A DNA stretch of 64,000 nt from DATKEJ01 sp963768715 (GCA_963768715.1 CAVYJC010000011.1:62001-126000), one strand, 5' to 3'. Shown: positions 38,322 through 46,534, counted from the stretch's first letter. The notes: a model not told the origin generated them from the sequence alone. Translations and numbers: made by a program.

Positions 38322-38819
38322 ATGAACAATCACACCTACTACGCTTGCTGGGTCCACCTGGTCTGGTGCACCGCAGATCGTCACCCCTGCTTCGACGAAT
38401 CCCAGTCCAGGGCGGTATCGAAGTATCTCAGCAACTACGCCAAATCGAAACGGATCGCGATGCGGATTAACTTCGTCAATCCGGATCACGTGCACGCGCA
38501 GATTGAGATGGGAGCGTCCATGTCGATCGACAACGTGGTGAAGCTCCTGAAAGGCAGCTCCGCGCATTGGATTAATGCATCCAAGCTGACGAAGACCCGC
38601 TTTGCATGGGCACGCGGATATGCGGCGCTGACGGTCTCTCGTGGTGGCGTCAAGGGAGTGACCCGCTACATCGCCATGCAGAAGACGCATCACAGCCAGG
38701 TGTCGATCGAGAAGGAATTGACGGTGCTGGCTCCGGGTTGGAGCTTGCGCGAAGCCGTTGATGTGGACCCAATGCGACAACAGAGCGGCCAACTGTGTGC
38801 AACACCGTTGGAAGAGTGA
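38322..38819 (+). CDS. IS200-like (REP-associated) Y1 transposase
   Basis: HUH single-strand transposase of 165 residues. The HUH pair is HVH in NFVNPDHVHAQIEMG; the nucleophile Tyr is in GVKGVTRYIAMQKTHHSQ. The N-terminus (YYACWVHLVWCTADRHPCF) is typical of the IS200/RAYT group. These enzymes nick and join DNA hairpins; the RAYT branch is domesticated and spreads REP palindromes. There are no clear IS200 ends around it, and palindromes abound directly upstream and through the window, which favours the RAYT reading. Whether it acts on the repeats listed here is inference. Confidence 0.85.
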   Translation: MNNHTYYACWVHLVWCTADRHPCFDESQSRAVSKYLSNYAKSKRIAMRINFVNPDHVHAQIEMGASMSIDNVVKLLKGSSAHWINASKLTKTRFAWARGYAALTVSRGGVKGVTRYIAMQKTHHSQVSIEKELTVLAPGWSLREAVDVDPMRQQSGQLCATPLEE

Positions 38820-38877
38820 CGTTAGAAAACCACTCCCGCGTCTCAACCTGACTCGACAACTCATCCAAACCTCAACG

Positions 38878-39036
38878 ATGCGAAACGAATTCACGGCCGT
38901 CGTCGGGAAAGACGGGAAATGGTTTATCGCGTACTCTCCCGAGGTACCGGGTGCGAACGGACAGGGTCGTGCCAAGGACGAGGCGCTTGCGCTTGTGCTT
39001 GAGGATCGTCGCACGGATGGGCTCCGCGGAAGATGA
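38878..39036 (+). pseudogene. HicB-like antitoxin, degenerate
   Basis: Remnant of a HicB antitoxin of 52 residues. The N-terminus is clear (NEFTAVVGKDGKWFIAYSPE, then VPGANGQG), but the segment between KDEALA and LVLEDRR lacks about ten residues of the family's helix (normally EARESLxxAIxLVLEDRRE) and the protein stops soon after DGLRG. No HicA toxin gene is adjacent. It is probably non-functional. Confidence 0.65.
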
Positions 39037-39088
39037 ACTGTTTTTCTGCCGTGGCGTAGCACTATTTCTCAGCTAATCCAGCATTCCT

Positions 39089-39298
39089 ATGCCCCAGCCT
39101 ACCTTCGATAACGCGACCCTTAAGCAACTCCTCAAAGAGGCACTGGCCGAAACGCTCGATGAAAAGCGTGAGTTGCTCCACGAAGTCTTTAGTGAGGTAC
39201 TTGAAGACCTTGCTTTTGCTGAGGCCATCCGCGAGGGACAGCAATCCGAAAAGGTCTCGCGAGATGAAGTATTCGATGTGCTGGAGGGCCGCGAGTGA
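39089..39298 (+). CDS. antitoxin of RelBE-like module
   Basis: Acidic helical protein of 69 residues (LKQLLKEALAETLDEKRELL, then FSEVLEDLAFAEAIREG). Length, charge and position directly before a RelE/ParE-fold gene identify it as the antitoxin half. The next gene starts with GTG inside this stop codon (GTGA, 39295-39298), so both are made together. Such antitoxins neutralise the toxin and usually repress their own promoter. Confidence 0.72.
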   Translation: MPQPTFDNATLKQLLKEALAETLDEKRELLHEVFSEVLEDLAFAEAIREGQQSEKVSRDEVFDVLEGRE

Positions 39299-39561
39299 AA
39301 ACAGTCTTCCGCAGGAGTTTCACCCGAGACCTCAAGAAGATTGAAGATCGCTCCTTGCTGGAAAGTGTCAAACAAGTCATTCAGGAGGCAGAAGACGCCG
39401 GCAGTTTGCGCGAAATCCGCAGGCTCAAGAAGATGAGTGCTCCGGGCAACTTCTATCGCATTCGCTTAGGAGACTATCGCATCGGCCTTGCAGCAAAGGG
39501 TGACGAAGTGGAGTTCGTGCGTTTGCTTCACCGTCGAGACATTTACCGCTATTTCCCATAG
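39295..39561 (+). CDS. RelE/ParE-family toxin
   Basis: Toxin of 88 residues with the RelE fold pattern: basic start FRRSFTRDLKKIEDRSLLES, central IRRLKKMSAPGNFYRIRLGD, YRIGL, and the C-terminal VEFVRLLHRRDIYRYFP. Members cleave mRNA at the ribosome or poison gyrase; RelE-type is more likely from the HRRDIYR end. It uses a GTG start overlapping the antitoxin stop. Its own stop lies directly against a BrnT remnant, which suggests the module replaced most of brnT. Confidence 0.8.
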   Translation: MKTVFRRSFTRDLKKIEDRSLLESVKQVIQEAEDAGSLREIRRLKKMSAPGNFYRIRLGDYRIGLAAKGDEVEFVRLLHRRDIYRYFP

Positions 39562-39635
39562 ATCGGAACAAGATCCGCGTCATTTCGGCGCGCAAGATGA
39601 GCCGACAAGAGCGACGCGTCTTCGAATCCAAATGA
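39561..39635 (+). pseudogene. brnT toxin remnant (last 24 codons)
   Basis: Reading from 39561 gives DRNKIRVISARKMSRQERRV, then FESK and a TGA that overlaps the next ATG. IRVISARKMSRxERR is the hallmark C-terminus of the BrnT ribonuclease toxin. Everything upstream is missing; the RelE-like gene takes its place. This short fragment shows that the following gene is an orphan BrnA. Confidence 0.78.
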
Positions 39636-39898
39636 GCAAGAAGAAACTTCCGAACTTCCGCACCGAGGCCGAGGAGCAGGCCTTCTGGGAAAAGCACGAC
39701 TCGACCGAATACGTCGACTGGTCCCAGGCGGAGCGAGTCGTGTTGCCGAACCTCAAGCCCTCCGTCAAGACGATCTCACTTCGCCTGCCCGAGCATATGC
39801 TCGCAGAGTTGAAGGTGCTGGCGCACAAAAAGGATGTCCCGTATCAGTCGCTCATCAAGCTCTTCCTGGCTGAGCGGCTGGAGCGGGAGTTGGGGTGA
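39632..39898 (+). CDS. BrnA-type antitoxin, orphan
   Basis: DNA-binding antitoxin of 88 residues. ATG 39632 overlaps the stop of the brnT remnant (ATGA), as in intact brnTA pairs. The N-terminus EAEEQAFWEKHDSTEYVDWS is the toxin-wrapping region; the C-terminus TISLRLPEHMLAELKVLAHK with VPYQSLIKLFLAERL is a ribbon-helix-helix (CopG-like) domain. With its toxin deleted it may persist as a repressor or be on its way out. Confidence 0.78.
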   Translation: MSKKKLPNFRTEAEEQAFWEKHDSTEYVDWSQAERVVLPNLKPSVKTISLRLPEHMLAELKVLAHKKDVPYQSLIKLFLAERLERELG

Positions 39899-39955
39899 TT
39901 GTGTCCCCATTCTCCAAACCTAGTCCAGCAACCTGACCCCTTCAGGAGGATCGAA

Positions 39956-40504
39956 ATGGCACCTATTTCCGAAAGCGTGTATCAGATCAAGGTGTCACTT
40001 AGCTGGGTGACCCCGCCCGTCTGGCGGCGATTCATCGTGCTCTCGTCGACGGATCTGCAAGAACTGCACCACATTCTGCAGGCCGTGATGGGGTGGACGA
40101 ACTCGCATTTGCACCACTTCATTGTGGGTCGGACGTTCTTCGGCGTCCCTGATCCGAACTTTGGCGGCAATATCAACCAGGAAGCCGGCGTTCCGCTTCA
40201 CTCGGTACTGCGGGAGAAGGGCCAGTCGATATCGTACGAGTATGATTTCGGGGATGGGTGGATGCACACGGTCTTGCTCGAGAAGATCCTAGAACACGAT
40301 GCGAACTTGGACCTTCCCAAGTGTATCGCTGGAGAGCGACATTGTCCGCCGGAAGATGTTGGCGGTCCGCCCGGCTACGCGTCTTTTCTTCAAGCCTATC
40401 TGGACAAGAAGCATCCAGCCCACCGAGATATGGTGGATTGGGTGGGTGAAGACTTTGATCCCGAGCTATTCGATTTGGATGAGGTCAACGACCTGCTGCG
40501 GTGA
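39956..40504 (+). CDS. plasmid pRiA4b ORF-3-like protein, copy 2
   Basis: Protein of 182 residues, paralogue of the gene at 35310. The start ATG 39956 has a strong AGGAGG upstream. It shares the family blocks PPVWRRFIVLSSTDL, VMGWTNSHLHHFIVG, ISYEYDFGDGWMHTVLLEKI, CIAGERHCPPEDVGGPPGY. The end is shorter: copy 1 continues with AEGDHLEF while here a stop follows VNDLLR, yet the DNA beyond still encodes GDHLD in another frame, so a small indel truncated this copy by a few residues. Function unknown. Confidence 0.83.
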   Translation: MAPISESVYQIKVSLSWVTPPVWRRFIVLSSTDLQELHHILQAVMGWTNSHLHHFIVGRTFFGVPDPNFGGNINQEAGVPLHSVLREKGQSISYEYDFGDGWMHTVLLEKILEHDANLDLPKCIAGERHCPPEDVGGPPGYASFLQAYLDKKHPAHRDMVDWVGEDFDPELFDLDEVNDLLR

Positions 40505-40830
40505 TCATTTGGACTGCAGGTATCCGGCGGCTGGACAGAGCTTCGCGAAACCGTTGAAACGGTTTCCAGGAATTATGGGCACCTCTACGCCGCGATGAAG
40601 ACCTCCCCCGGCTGCACTCCGCTTCGCTTCGTTTAGCCGCCCCCCGTCTTCGCAAGCCTTCGGCGCGCTACGCCGCCCAGGCTCTCCGAAGGGGGACCGC
40701 GGGGCTACTTAGAGCCCCGAACGAGTTCGAGACGACGCACCGGCCCCGGCCGGTGCTCTTGGTAACCCCGGGTTTTGAACCCGGGGATGGAAGCGGCTAC
40801 CAACCTCCAGAAACCGTTTCAACGGTTTTG
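40505..40830. repeat. composite hairpin element, type B (copy 1) and single hairpin
   Basis: No gene. Hairpins: AAACCGTTGAAACGGTTT (40548-40565), a degenerate AGCCCCGAAC/GTTCG pair (40712-40730), CCCCGGGTTTTGAACCCGGGG (40766-40786) and AAACCGTTTCAACGGTTT (40811-40828). The last three lie in the same order and with the same linkers (CGACG..CACCGG, GTAACCCCG, CTCC..GAACCG) as in the copy at 60121-60262. Confidence 0.7.
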
Positions 40831-40935
40831 CGAAGCTGGAGTGGCCAAAAGGCTGTCGAACCGACGCGTGGAGATTGAGAGCGGGCTTCCGATGCCATTC
40901 TCGCACTGAAGGGGGAACCCAGATGGAACCATGGC

Positions 40936-40949
40936 TGTACAATTGTACA
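40936..40949. promoter_or_regulatory. palindromic operator TGTACAATTGTACA
   Basis: Perfect 14-base palindrome 20 bases upstream of the GTG start of the PIN toxin gene, with AT-rich sequence (GTATATTCTAC) after it that could be the promoter -10 region. Toxin-antitoxin complexes usually bind such sites to repress their own operon, so this is a likely autoregulatory operator. Confidence 0.6.
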
Positions 40950-40969
40950 AGTATATTCTACAACGAACA

Positions 40970-41368
40970 GTGAACCTAACGGTTGATTCATCCGTGATCA
41001 TGGCGGTTCTTTTGGAGGAGCCGCCAAAGGAGCTTCTGATCGAGCTCACGAAAGGAGCCGATCTGCAGGCGCCGCCGTCTCTTTCATGGGAAATCGGCAA
41101 TGCCTTCTCATCACTGCTAAGACGGGGAAAAGTCACGTTGCCCCAAGCCTTGGATGCATTGATCGCGTACGATGAGATTCCGATTCGGCTCGTGGAGGTG
41201 GATCTGGCATCCGCACTCAGGCTTGCCGCAAGTCACGGAATCTATGCGTACGATGCCTATGTGATTGAGTGCGCCAGGAAATACCGTACGCCGTTACTTT
41301 CGTTGGACAAGGGACAGTGTCAGGTAGCTCAAGCGGAGAGTATCGAAGTCGTGGAGGTAACGTCATGA
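40970..41368 (+). CDS. PIN-domain toxin (VapC-like)
   Basis: Ribonuclease toxin of 132 residues. I choose GTG 40970 (VNLTVDSSVIMAVLLEE) over ATG 40931, because the latter would place the operator palindrome inside the gene and add residues not found in PIN proteins. The acidic metal-binding residues are visible: Asp in TVDSSVI, Glu in LSWEIGNAF, Asp in YAYDAYVIE and Asp in LLSLDKG. Magnesium-dependent cleavage of tRNA or rRNA is the family activity. It precedes its antitoxin, the reverse of the usual vapBC order, and overlaps it by four bases. Confidence 0.82.
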   Translation: MNLTVDSSVIMAVLLEEPPKELLIELTKGADLQAPPSLSWEIGNAFSSLLRRGKVTLPQALDALIAYDEIPIRLVEVDLASALRLAASHGIYAYDAYVIECARKYRTPLLSLDKGQCQVAQAESIEVVEVTS

Positions 41369-41598
41369 AGGTATACACGTATTCCGAGGCTCGCCAGAAA
41401 CTTGCTCGAGTTCTGGATGAAGCAAAAGCCCGAGGCGAGACACGGATTAAGAGACAAGACGGTACGGAGTTTACGATCCGACCCGTACAATCGAAGCTTT
41501 CGCCCCTTGATGTCGAGGGCGTCAAAACGGACGCGACCATGGATGACATTCTGCAAGCCATCCGCGAAAGTCGAGAACGGGATTTCGACGCCGAATGA
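41365..41598 (+). CDS. Phd/YefM-like antitoxin
   Basis: Protein of 77 residues, start ATG 41365 overlapping the toxin's stop (ATGA). The N-terminal half MKVYTYSEARQKLARVLDEA is a Phd/YefM-type dimerisation and DNA-binding unit; the C-terminal half (MDDILQAIRESRERDFDAE) is acidic and would wrap the toxin. It should neutralise the PIN protein and bind the palindrome at 40936. Confidence 0.78.
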   Translation: MKVYTYSEARQKLARVLDEAKARGETRIKRQDGTEFTIRPVQSKLSPLDVEGVKTDATMDDILQAIRESRERDFDAE

Positions 41599-41646
41599 AA
41601 GAGAAGGAGCGCAGCACGATTATCGTCGGTCATATCGCGTGACGTC

Positions 41647-41682
41647 CATTGATAATTGATGATTGATAAATTGCTAATTCCT
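41647..41682. repeat. heptamer array ATTGAT/AATTGAT/AATTGCT/AATTCCT
   Basis: Five units in near-strict 7-base phase with one inserted A at 41668. It and the array at 41761 form an inverted pair: both outer units read GCTAATTCC when the second is reversed. Confidence 0.65.
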
Positions 41683-41760
41683 CTTGCACGGGGAAACTGA
41701 GGCTCCTCAAGAAATTCTGCTCCAGTCTTGAAGTGTTTATCGCTTTCCGTATCGTCAGGG

Positions 41761-41795
41761 AATTAGCAATCAGCAATTAGCGATTAGCAATACTG
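41761..41795. repeat. heptamer array AATTAGC/AATCAGC/GATTAGC
   Basis: Five 7-base units. Inverted relative to 41647-41682, bracketing an 80-base spacer. It ends 12 bases before the start of the next gene. Confidence 0.7.
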
Positions 41796-41806
41796 AACCA
41801 TTCATC

Positions 41807-42683
41807 GTGTCGCGTACAGTAAACATCGCCACTACCTCTTTCTTGACGGAGGACCATCCGCACACGATCGACATGAACGTCGAACGTGCGCTCGAATACA
41901 TCCGCGAGGCGGCCGGCAGGGGAGCGGACATCCTCTGTCTGCCGGAAATGGTCACTACCGCGAACGTCCCTGAAGACCTGGCCTATCACGCCGAGGATTA
42001 TCCGGGAGAGTACACGGAAGCATTTCGGGAGGAAGCGAAGAAGTCCCGGATCAATCTCGTCGCGCCGTACCTCGTGCGCGCCGGCGGCAATATCTACAAC
42101 CAGGCGACGGTCATCGATCGGCAAGGGGGAGGTCGTCGGGTACTATCGCAAGGTCCAGCCCACAGGGGCGGAGAGCCATCACGTCACGCCGGGCGACGAG
42201 TTGCCCGTGTTCGAGCTCGATTTCGGGAAGATCGCGGTGATGATCTGCATGGACATCTATTTCCCGGAAATCCCCAGGATTTACGCATTTAAAGGCGCCG
42301 AAATCGTCTTCTGGCCGACGATCACGCACGGTCCGACGCAGGAAGCCCTCCGCACGCAGCTCACCGCGCGGGCACTGGACAATTCACTGATCATGGTCGA
42401 AGCGAATCTGGCCGGACATCCGCCGTACGCTCCGTACGCCGGCCGTTCCCGCCCCGCAACCGGACGCATCGTCGACCACAACGGTGACATCATCGCCCAA
42501 ACCGGGCGGCGCCACGGTGTGGCCATGGCAACCGTCGATCTGGATGAAGTACGGATGACGTCCGAGTGCGTCCTGATCCGCGAGCCGGACCACACGCGGG
42601 AAGACCTCCAATCCATTGCGCGGATGGATCTGTATGCGAAGGAGTATGCGGCGATTGCGGAGAAGCAGGAGCGGTATTATTGA
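41807..42683 (+). CDS. carbon-nitrogen hydrolase (nitrilase superfamily), one frameshift
   Basis: Amidase or carbamoylase-type enzyme of about 290 residues. The start is GTG 41807. The catalytic triad is complete across the frame change: Glu in ILCLPEMVTT, Lys in GYYRKVQPTG and Cys in AVMICMDIYFPE. The frame breaks in GGGGG at 42125-42129; with four Gs the protein reads DRQGEVVGYYRK straight through. Homopolymer length makes a sequencing error likely. The C-terminus (QSIARMDLYAKEYAAIAEKQ) is complete. No operon partner. The substrate amide is unknown. Confidence 0.85.
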
Positions 42684-42691
42684 CACCAAGT

Positions 42692-42766
42692 GTCATCCCG
42701 AGCGAGCGTCGGTTCAGCGAAGCGTATCCGAGCTGTGACAAAGCGAAGCCCGAGCCGAGGGACCCC
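42692..42766. repeat. 75-bp dispersed repeat, copy 1
   Basis: Starts GTCATCCCGAGCGAGCG and ends GAGCCGAGGGACCCC. More than 90 percent identical to 42939-43013. Outer bases belong to the widespread class of repeats that begin TCATCC-GAGCG and end CGA-GGGA. Confidence 0.75.
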
Positions 42767-42827
42767 TAGTAGGCGAATCCATTCGGGATCCCACGACTCC
42801 GCCTGCCCTCCTGCGTCGGGAAGGCGT

Positions 42828-42892
42828 CGCTCAGGATGACAATGGGGTAGTGTGGGTTCGGCTCCGCTTCGTTCGGCGTCGCTCAGGATGAC
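42828..42892. repeat. 65-bp dispersed repeat, copy 1
   Basis: Bounded at both ends by CGCTCAGGATGAC, with GGGGTAGTGTGGGTTCGGCT inside. The second copy lies at 43427-43491. Confidence 0.75.
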
Positions 42893-43334
42893 AATGGCGG
42901 ATGGTGGCGCGATTACGGCCATGCCTCCAATAACATCTGTCATCCCGAGCGAGGGTCGGTTCAGCGAAGCGTATCCGTGCTGTGACAAAGCGAAGCCCGA
43001 GCCGAGGGACCCCTACGTAATCCCACTCATCCAGACACTGCTTTTCGAATTCCTCATCGCTCAGAGCTAGATCATTCCATTCAGGATTCATCTCTTCAAT
43101 AAGCCGAACCTTTTTTGAGCGACGCCACCGCTTGAGCTGTCGTTCTCTGGCAACCGCGTCGTCAGCGAAATCATATCGTTCGAAATAGACGAGCCGATTT
43201 ACATTGTAGCGGGCCGTGAATCCGCCCAACTTCTTGTTCCTGTGCTCCCATGCACGCCGCTCTACGTCGCGAGTCGTTCCGACGTAAAGCACTCGGGACA
43301 AACTGGCCATTATGTACACGTAATAACGAATCAT
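42831..43334 (-). CDS. GIY-YIG nuclease-like protein with repeat-derived tail
   Basis: Small GIY-YIG protein, 167 residues as read. The domain is N-terminal: YYVYIMASLSRVLYVGTTRD has the paired Y-x-Y and Y-V-G strands, then RRAWEHRNKKLGGFTARYNV, YFERYDFADDAVARERQLKRW and the family's usual end NPEWNDL. That makes a normal protein of about 105 residues. The remaining 60 residues (VGVPRLGLRFVTARIRF onward) are simply the translation of the 75-bp repeat at 42939-43013 and what follows, so the gene has lost its own stop. Members act on branched DNA or are of unknown function. Confidence 0.8.
   Translation of the reverse strand: MIRYYVYIMASLSRVLYVGTTRDVERRAWEHRNKKLGGFTARYNVNRLVYFERYDFADDAVARERQLKRWRRSKKVRLIEEMNPEWNDLALSDEEFEKQCLDEWDYVGVPRLGLRFVTARIRFAEPTLARDDRCYWRHGRNRATIRHCHPERRRTKRSRTHTTPLSS
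42939..43013. repeat. 75-bp dispersed repeat, copy 2
   Basis: Second copy of the repeat at 42692; it forms the 3' extension of the GIY-YIG reading frame. Confidence 0.75.
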
Positions 43335-43426
43335 TGACTGTAAGACACCCCAGATCGCGAAATCATAACTTGACCCGTTGGTCAGGTGTGGAGAGATCCT
43401 TCGACTCTCCCGAATGAATTCGGGAT

Positions 43427-43491
43427 CGCTCAGGATGACAATGGGGTAGTGTGGGTTCGGCTCCGCTTCGTTAGGTGTCGCTCAGGATGAC
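43427..43491. repeat. 65-bp dispersed repeat, copy 2
   Basis: Copy of 42828-42892 with a few substitutions, again bounded by CGCTCAGGATGAC. It ends 20 bases before the next gene. Confidence 0.75.
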
Positions 43492-43510
43492 GGTTGACTA
43501 CGACTGAGGC

Positions 43511-45401
43511 ATGAAACAACTCTCAGAAAGACGACAATGGTTGATGGACGTTGCTCGGCAAGCCGGCGACCGCTACTTCAATCCCTCAACCCGCCTCTGC
43601 CTCATCCCCCGGGACACGGCCTGGTACGCCCTCTCCCTGCTGTTCGACGATCAGGAAGACCGGAGGGAGCTGGGCCGAGACCTTCTCCTGAACCTGAACT
43701 GCGAGGATGGAACCCACACGCCCGCCACGCTGCTGGCGATGCTGCACAACATCCCGGACTCGCTCACGCCGGAGATGAAGGAGTCCTTTCAACAGAAGAT
43801 CGAATCGCGCCTCATCAAGGCGACGGACGAATACTGGCGGGACGGCAACGTGAATCATCCACTGGCGGGGTACTGCACGTTGATTCTTGGCGGCGAGCTG
43901 ACAGGACAATCCTGGGCGGTGGAGATCGGACTGCGACGCTGGCGGAGTTCCGTCGGGTCATCGGGGATCGCCGGACCAAATCCCGGCGCCAGGCGGAAAT
44001 GTCGGAGTACAACAGTCTGACCTACACGGCCCTGGATCTCTGGTTTCTCGCGCTCATCGCCGAGCATGCGGCCAACGACGAGGCCCGCGCGCTGGCGCTC
44101 TTTCTCGAGCAGCGGCTCTGGGTCGACGTGGCGATGCATTTCCACGCGCCCAGCGCCCAGTTCGCCGGACCGCACTCGCGCTCCTATCAGGATGATTCGT
44201 GGGGCGGATATTCGGCCCTGCATTGCACGATGCTCGCGGCATTCGACATGGATCTCCCGCTTTTTCCCGAGCTGGCGTATCGATACGAGCATCCGTCGGC
44301 GCTGGTGGAGAACGCCCTCGTTGCGATCATCCCTTTCCACGTGCCGGAGCAAGCGCGGCAGATCGCGTTGAGCAAACCGTTTCCCTACTATTTCCGGAAG
44401 ACGACGTACGGGGAGAGCTATCACGAGAACGGCCGCAGCGCTGACGGGAAATCCGTGTTCGATGACGAGCTCTATCACGGCGGCTGGAGCGATCTGACGA
44501 CGTCCATGACCGAGGAATTTGCTCTCGGCACGGCCGCTCTTCCGTACGTGAATGCCGGTCACGCGGATAGTGTGATGGTAAGGATCCGTCGGAGCGAGAA
44601 GATCGAGTCGCTGCCCGACATCCGATCTATGTACACGCGCGGGGTCTACAACGGTGCACGTCCGGGCCAACCAAATCACGCGCACGTCAGCGGATCCGAG
44701 ATCGATGCGAGCTATCTCTATGAAGAAGGCCGCTGTGCAACCTACCAGCACCGAAACCGGGCCATCGTCAACTATGCTCCGAAGCGAGCGGGTCATCGCG
44801 GCGTCTCAGGCTTCCGCACGGACCTTCTGATAACGCATGCCGCTCCGTTTGACAAGATGCTCGTGAACGGCCGGCCGGTGGAACACCTGCCGATGGACAT
44901 CCCGCAGCACTCTCGGATACTCTTCCAGGATTACCGGACGTGCGGAGCGATCATTCCGCTCGGCGTGGAGCCGAACGTCGTCAGTCAACGCCGATCCGTC
45001 TCTGGGAATGCAACGGCTATCTCGTCGTCTCCATGATCAACTATGAAGGCGCGCCACGGGATTTCACCCGCGAAGAGGTTGGCCGATGGCGGGGTGGTTT
45101 CGTCATCGACCTTGCGACGCTCGACGAGGTCGGTTCGTTCGATGACTACGCCGCACGGATTGAGGCCATGAAGGTGTCGGAGGAGATCGGGCCGGACGCC
45201 ATCCGCACGACGATTGTTGAAGACGGTTCGGATACGATGGAATTCTGCTACGATCCGTTGCGGGAAGTCATAATATCCAGACGCTGGAACGACGTAGAGG
45301 ACACGGTGGAGCATATGTCCGTCGAGTGTGAGGACCCGAGCGGCATGTACTCTCCGAAGACACTCTTTGGAAGCGAGCTTTTCGAATCGAAGGTGCAGTG
45401 A
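43511..45401 (+). pseudogene. putative carbohydrate-active protein, two frameshifts
   Basis: Protein of about 630 residues that I do not recognise with certainty. The first 140 residues (RDTAWYALSLLFDDQEDRRE) and the middle (ALDLWFLALIAEHAANDEAR, SRSYQDDSWGGYSALHCTML) form repeated helical hairpins like the (alpha/alpha) toroids of polysaccharide lyases and GH enzymes. The C-terminal part (FRTDLLITHAAPFDKMLVNG, LWECNGYLVVSMINYEGAPR) is beta-rich. Frame changes lie near 43930 and 44990; both reading frames on either side look natural. The stop overlaps the start of the permease gene (GTGA), so it belongs to the sugar uptake operon and probably acts on the imported or bound glycan. Confidence 0.6.
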
Positions 45402-46312
45402 GGCGCAAGTTATTTCGACGTGAGGATCTCGAGGGGTATGCATTCATCTCTCCCTGGCTGATCGGATTTCTCGTCCTGACGGCCGGGCCGATGCTTGTGT
45501 CGGTACTCATCAGCTTTACGTCATGGACGATGCTCTCTCCCCCCACGTGGGTGGGATTGAAGAACTATGAGGCGATCCTCCACGACGATCCGCTAGTTCC
45601 TATAAGTTTTTGGAACACAGCATATTATGTGCTCTTGTCGGTTCCGCTGGGACTCCTCCTTTCGCTCGGCCTTGCCATGCTGCTGGACCGACGGCTCAGA
45701 GGGATGTCGGTTTTTCGAACGCTGTTCTTCCTGCCATCCATCACGAACATGGTGGCGGTTTCGGTCCTCTGGATATGGATTTTCAACCCGGAGCACGGGC
45801 TGATCAACGCCGCTCTGGAGCAATTCGGAATCACCGGACCATTGTGGCTGCAGAGCGAGGAATGGTCCAAGCCGGCGCTCGTGATCATGTCCCTTTGGGG
45901 CATCGGCGGCACGATGATCATATTTCTGGCCGCACTGCAGGGAATCCCCGATGAGCTCTATGAAGCGGCCGACCTGGATGGCGCGAGTTCCTTTCGGCGG
46001 TTCCTTCACATCACGCTGCCGATGATCTCTCCCGCGATGTTCTTCAATCTGATCATCGGCGTGATCGGGAGCTTCCAGGTGTTCACCCAGGCGTTCGTCA
46101 TGACCGGCGGCGCCCAGCCGGGAAGCGAAGGAGGACCTAACAACTCGACGTTGTTCTTCGTGCTGTATCTGTACAAGAAGGCGTTCCAGGAATTCCGGAT
46201 GGGCTATGCGTCGGCCCTCGCATGGATTCTCTTTGTGGTGATCCTGGTGTTCACGCTCATCCAGATGAAGCTCTCGAAGCGGTGGGTGTATTACGAGGCC
46301 GGCGAAGGATGA
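45398..46312 (+). CDS. sugar ABC transporter permease (MalF-type)
   Basis: Inner-membrane permease of 304 residues with six hydrophobic segments (for example GFLVLTAGPMLVSVLISFTS and TAYYVLLSVPLGLLLSLGLA). The EAA loop that docks the ATPase reads YEAADLDGASSFRRFLHITLPM. GTG start overlaps the upstream stop. It forms the pore with the MalG-type partner at 46819. No ATPase gene is present, so a shared MsmK-like ATPase elsewhere is expected. Confidence 0.9.
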   Translation: MRRKLFRREDLEGYAFISPWLIGFLVLTAGPMLVSVLISFTSWTMLSPPTWVGLKNYEAILHDDPLVPISFWNTAYYVLLSVPLGLLLSLGLAMLLDRRLRGMSVFRTLFFLPSITNMVAVSVLWIWIFNPEHGLINAALEQFGITGPLWLQSEEWSKPALVIMSLWGIGGTMIIFLAALQGIPDELYEAADLDGASSFRRFLHITLPMISPAMFFNLIIGVIGSFQVFTQAFVMTGGAQPGSEGGPNNSTLFFVLYLYKKAFQEFRMGYASALAWILFVVILVFTLIQMKLSKRWVYYEAGEG

Positions 46313-46443
46313 TGTTTGGCAATAGGCATATATCGATGGGTGCTGCACGCACGGGTTGCCATGTCGAGGAGCCGGCCCGGCGAAGCGCGCTGAAGCTCGA
46401 GGTACGAGAGCGTAGGCGGGCGAAGACGGGCGGGGGAGCAATG

Positions 46444-46534
46444 ATGGAGGATGGAGGATGGAGGATGGAGAATGGAGGATGGAGGATGGAGAATGGAGGA
46501 TGGAGGATGGAGAATGGAGGATGGAGGATGGAGA
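46444..46534. repeat. heptamer array ATGGAGG/ATGGAGA x13
   Basis: Thirteen perfect-length 7-base units. After the first unit the order is GG, GG, GA repeated, giving a 21-base higher-order period, so the array grew by copying three units at a time. Confidence 0.85.
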
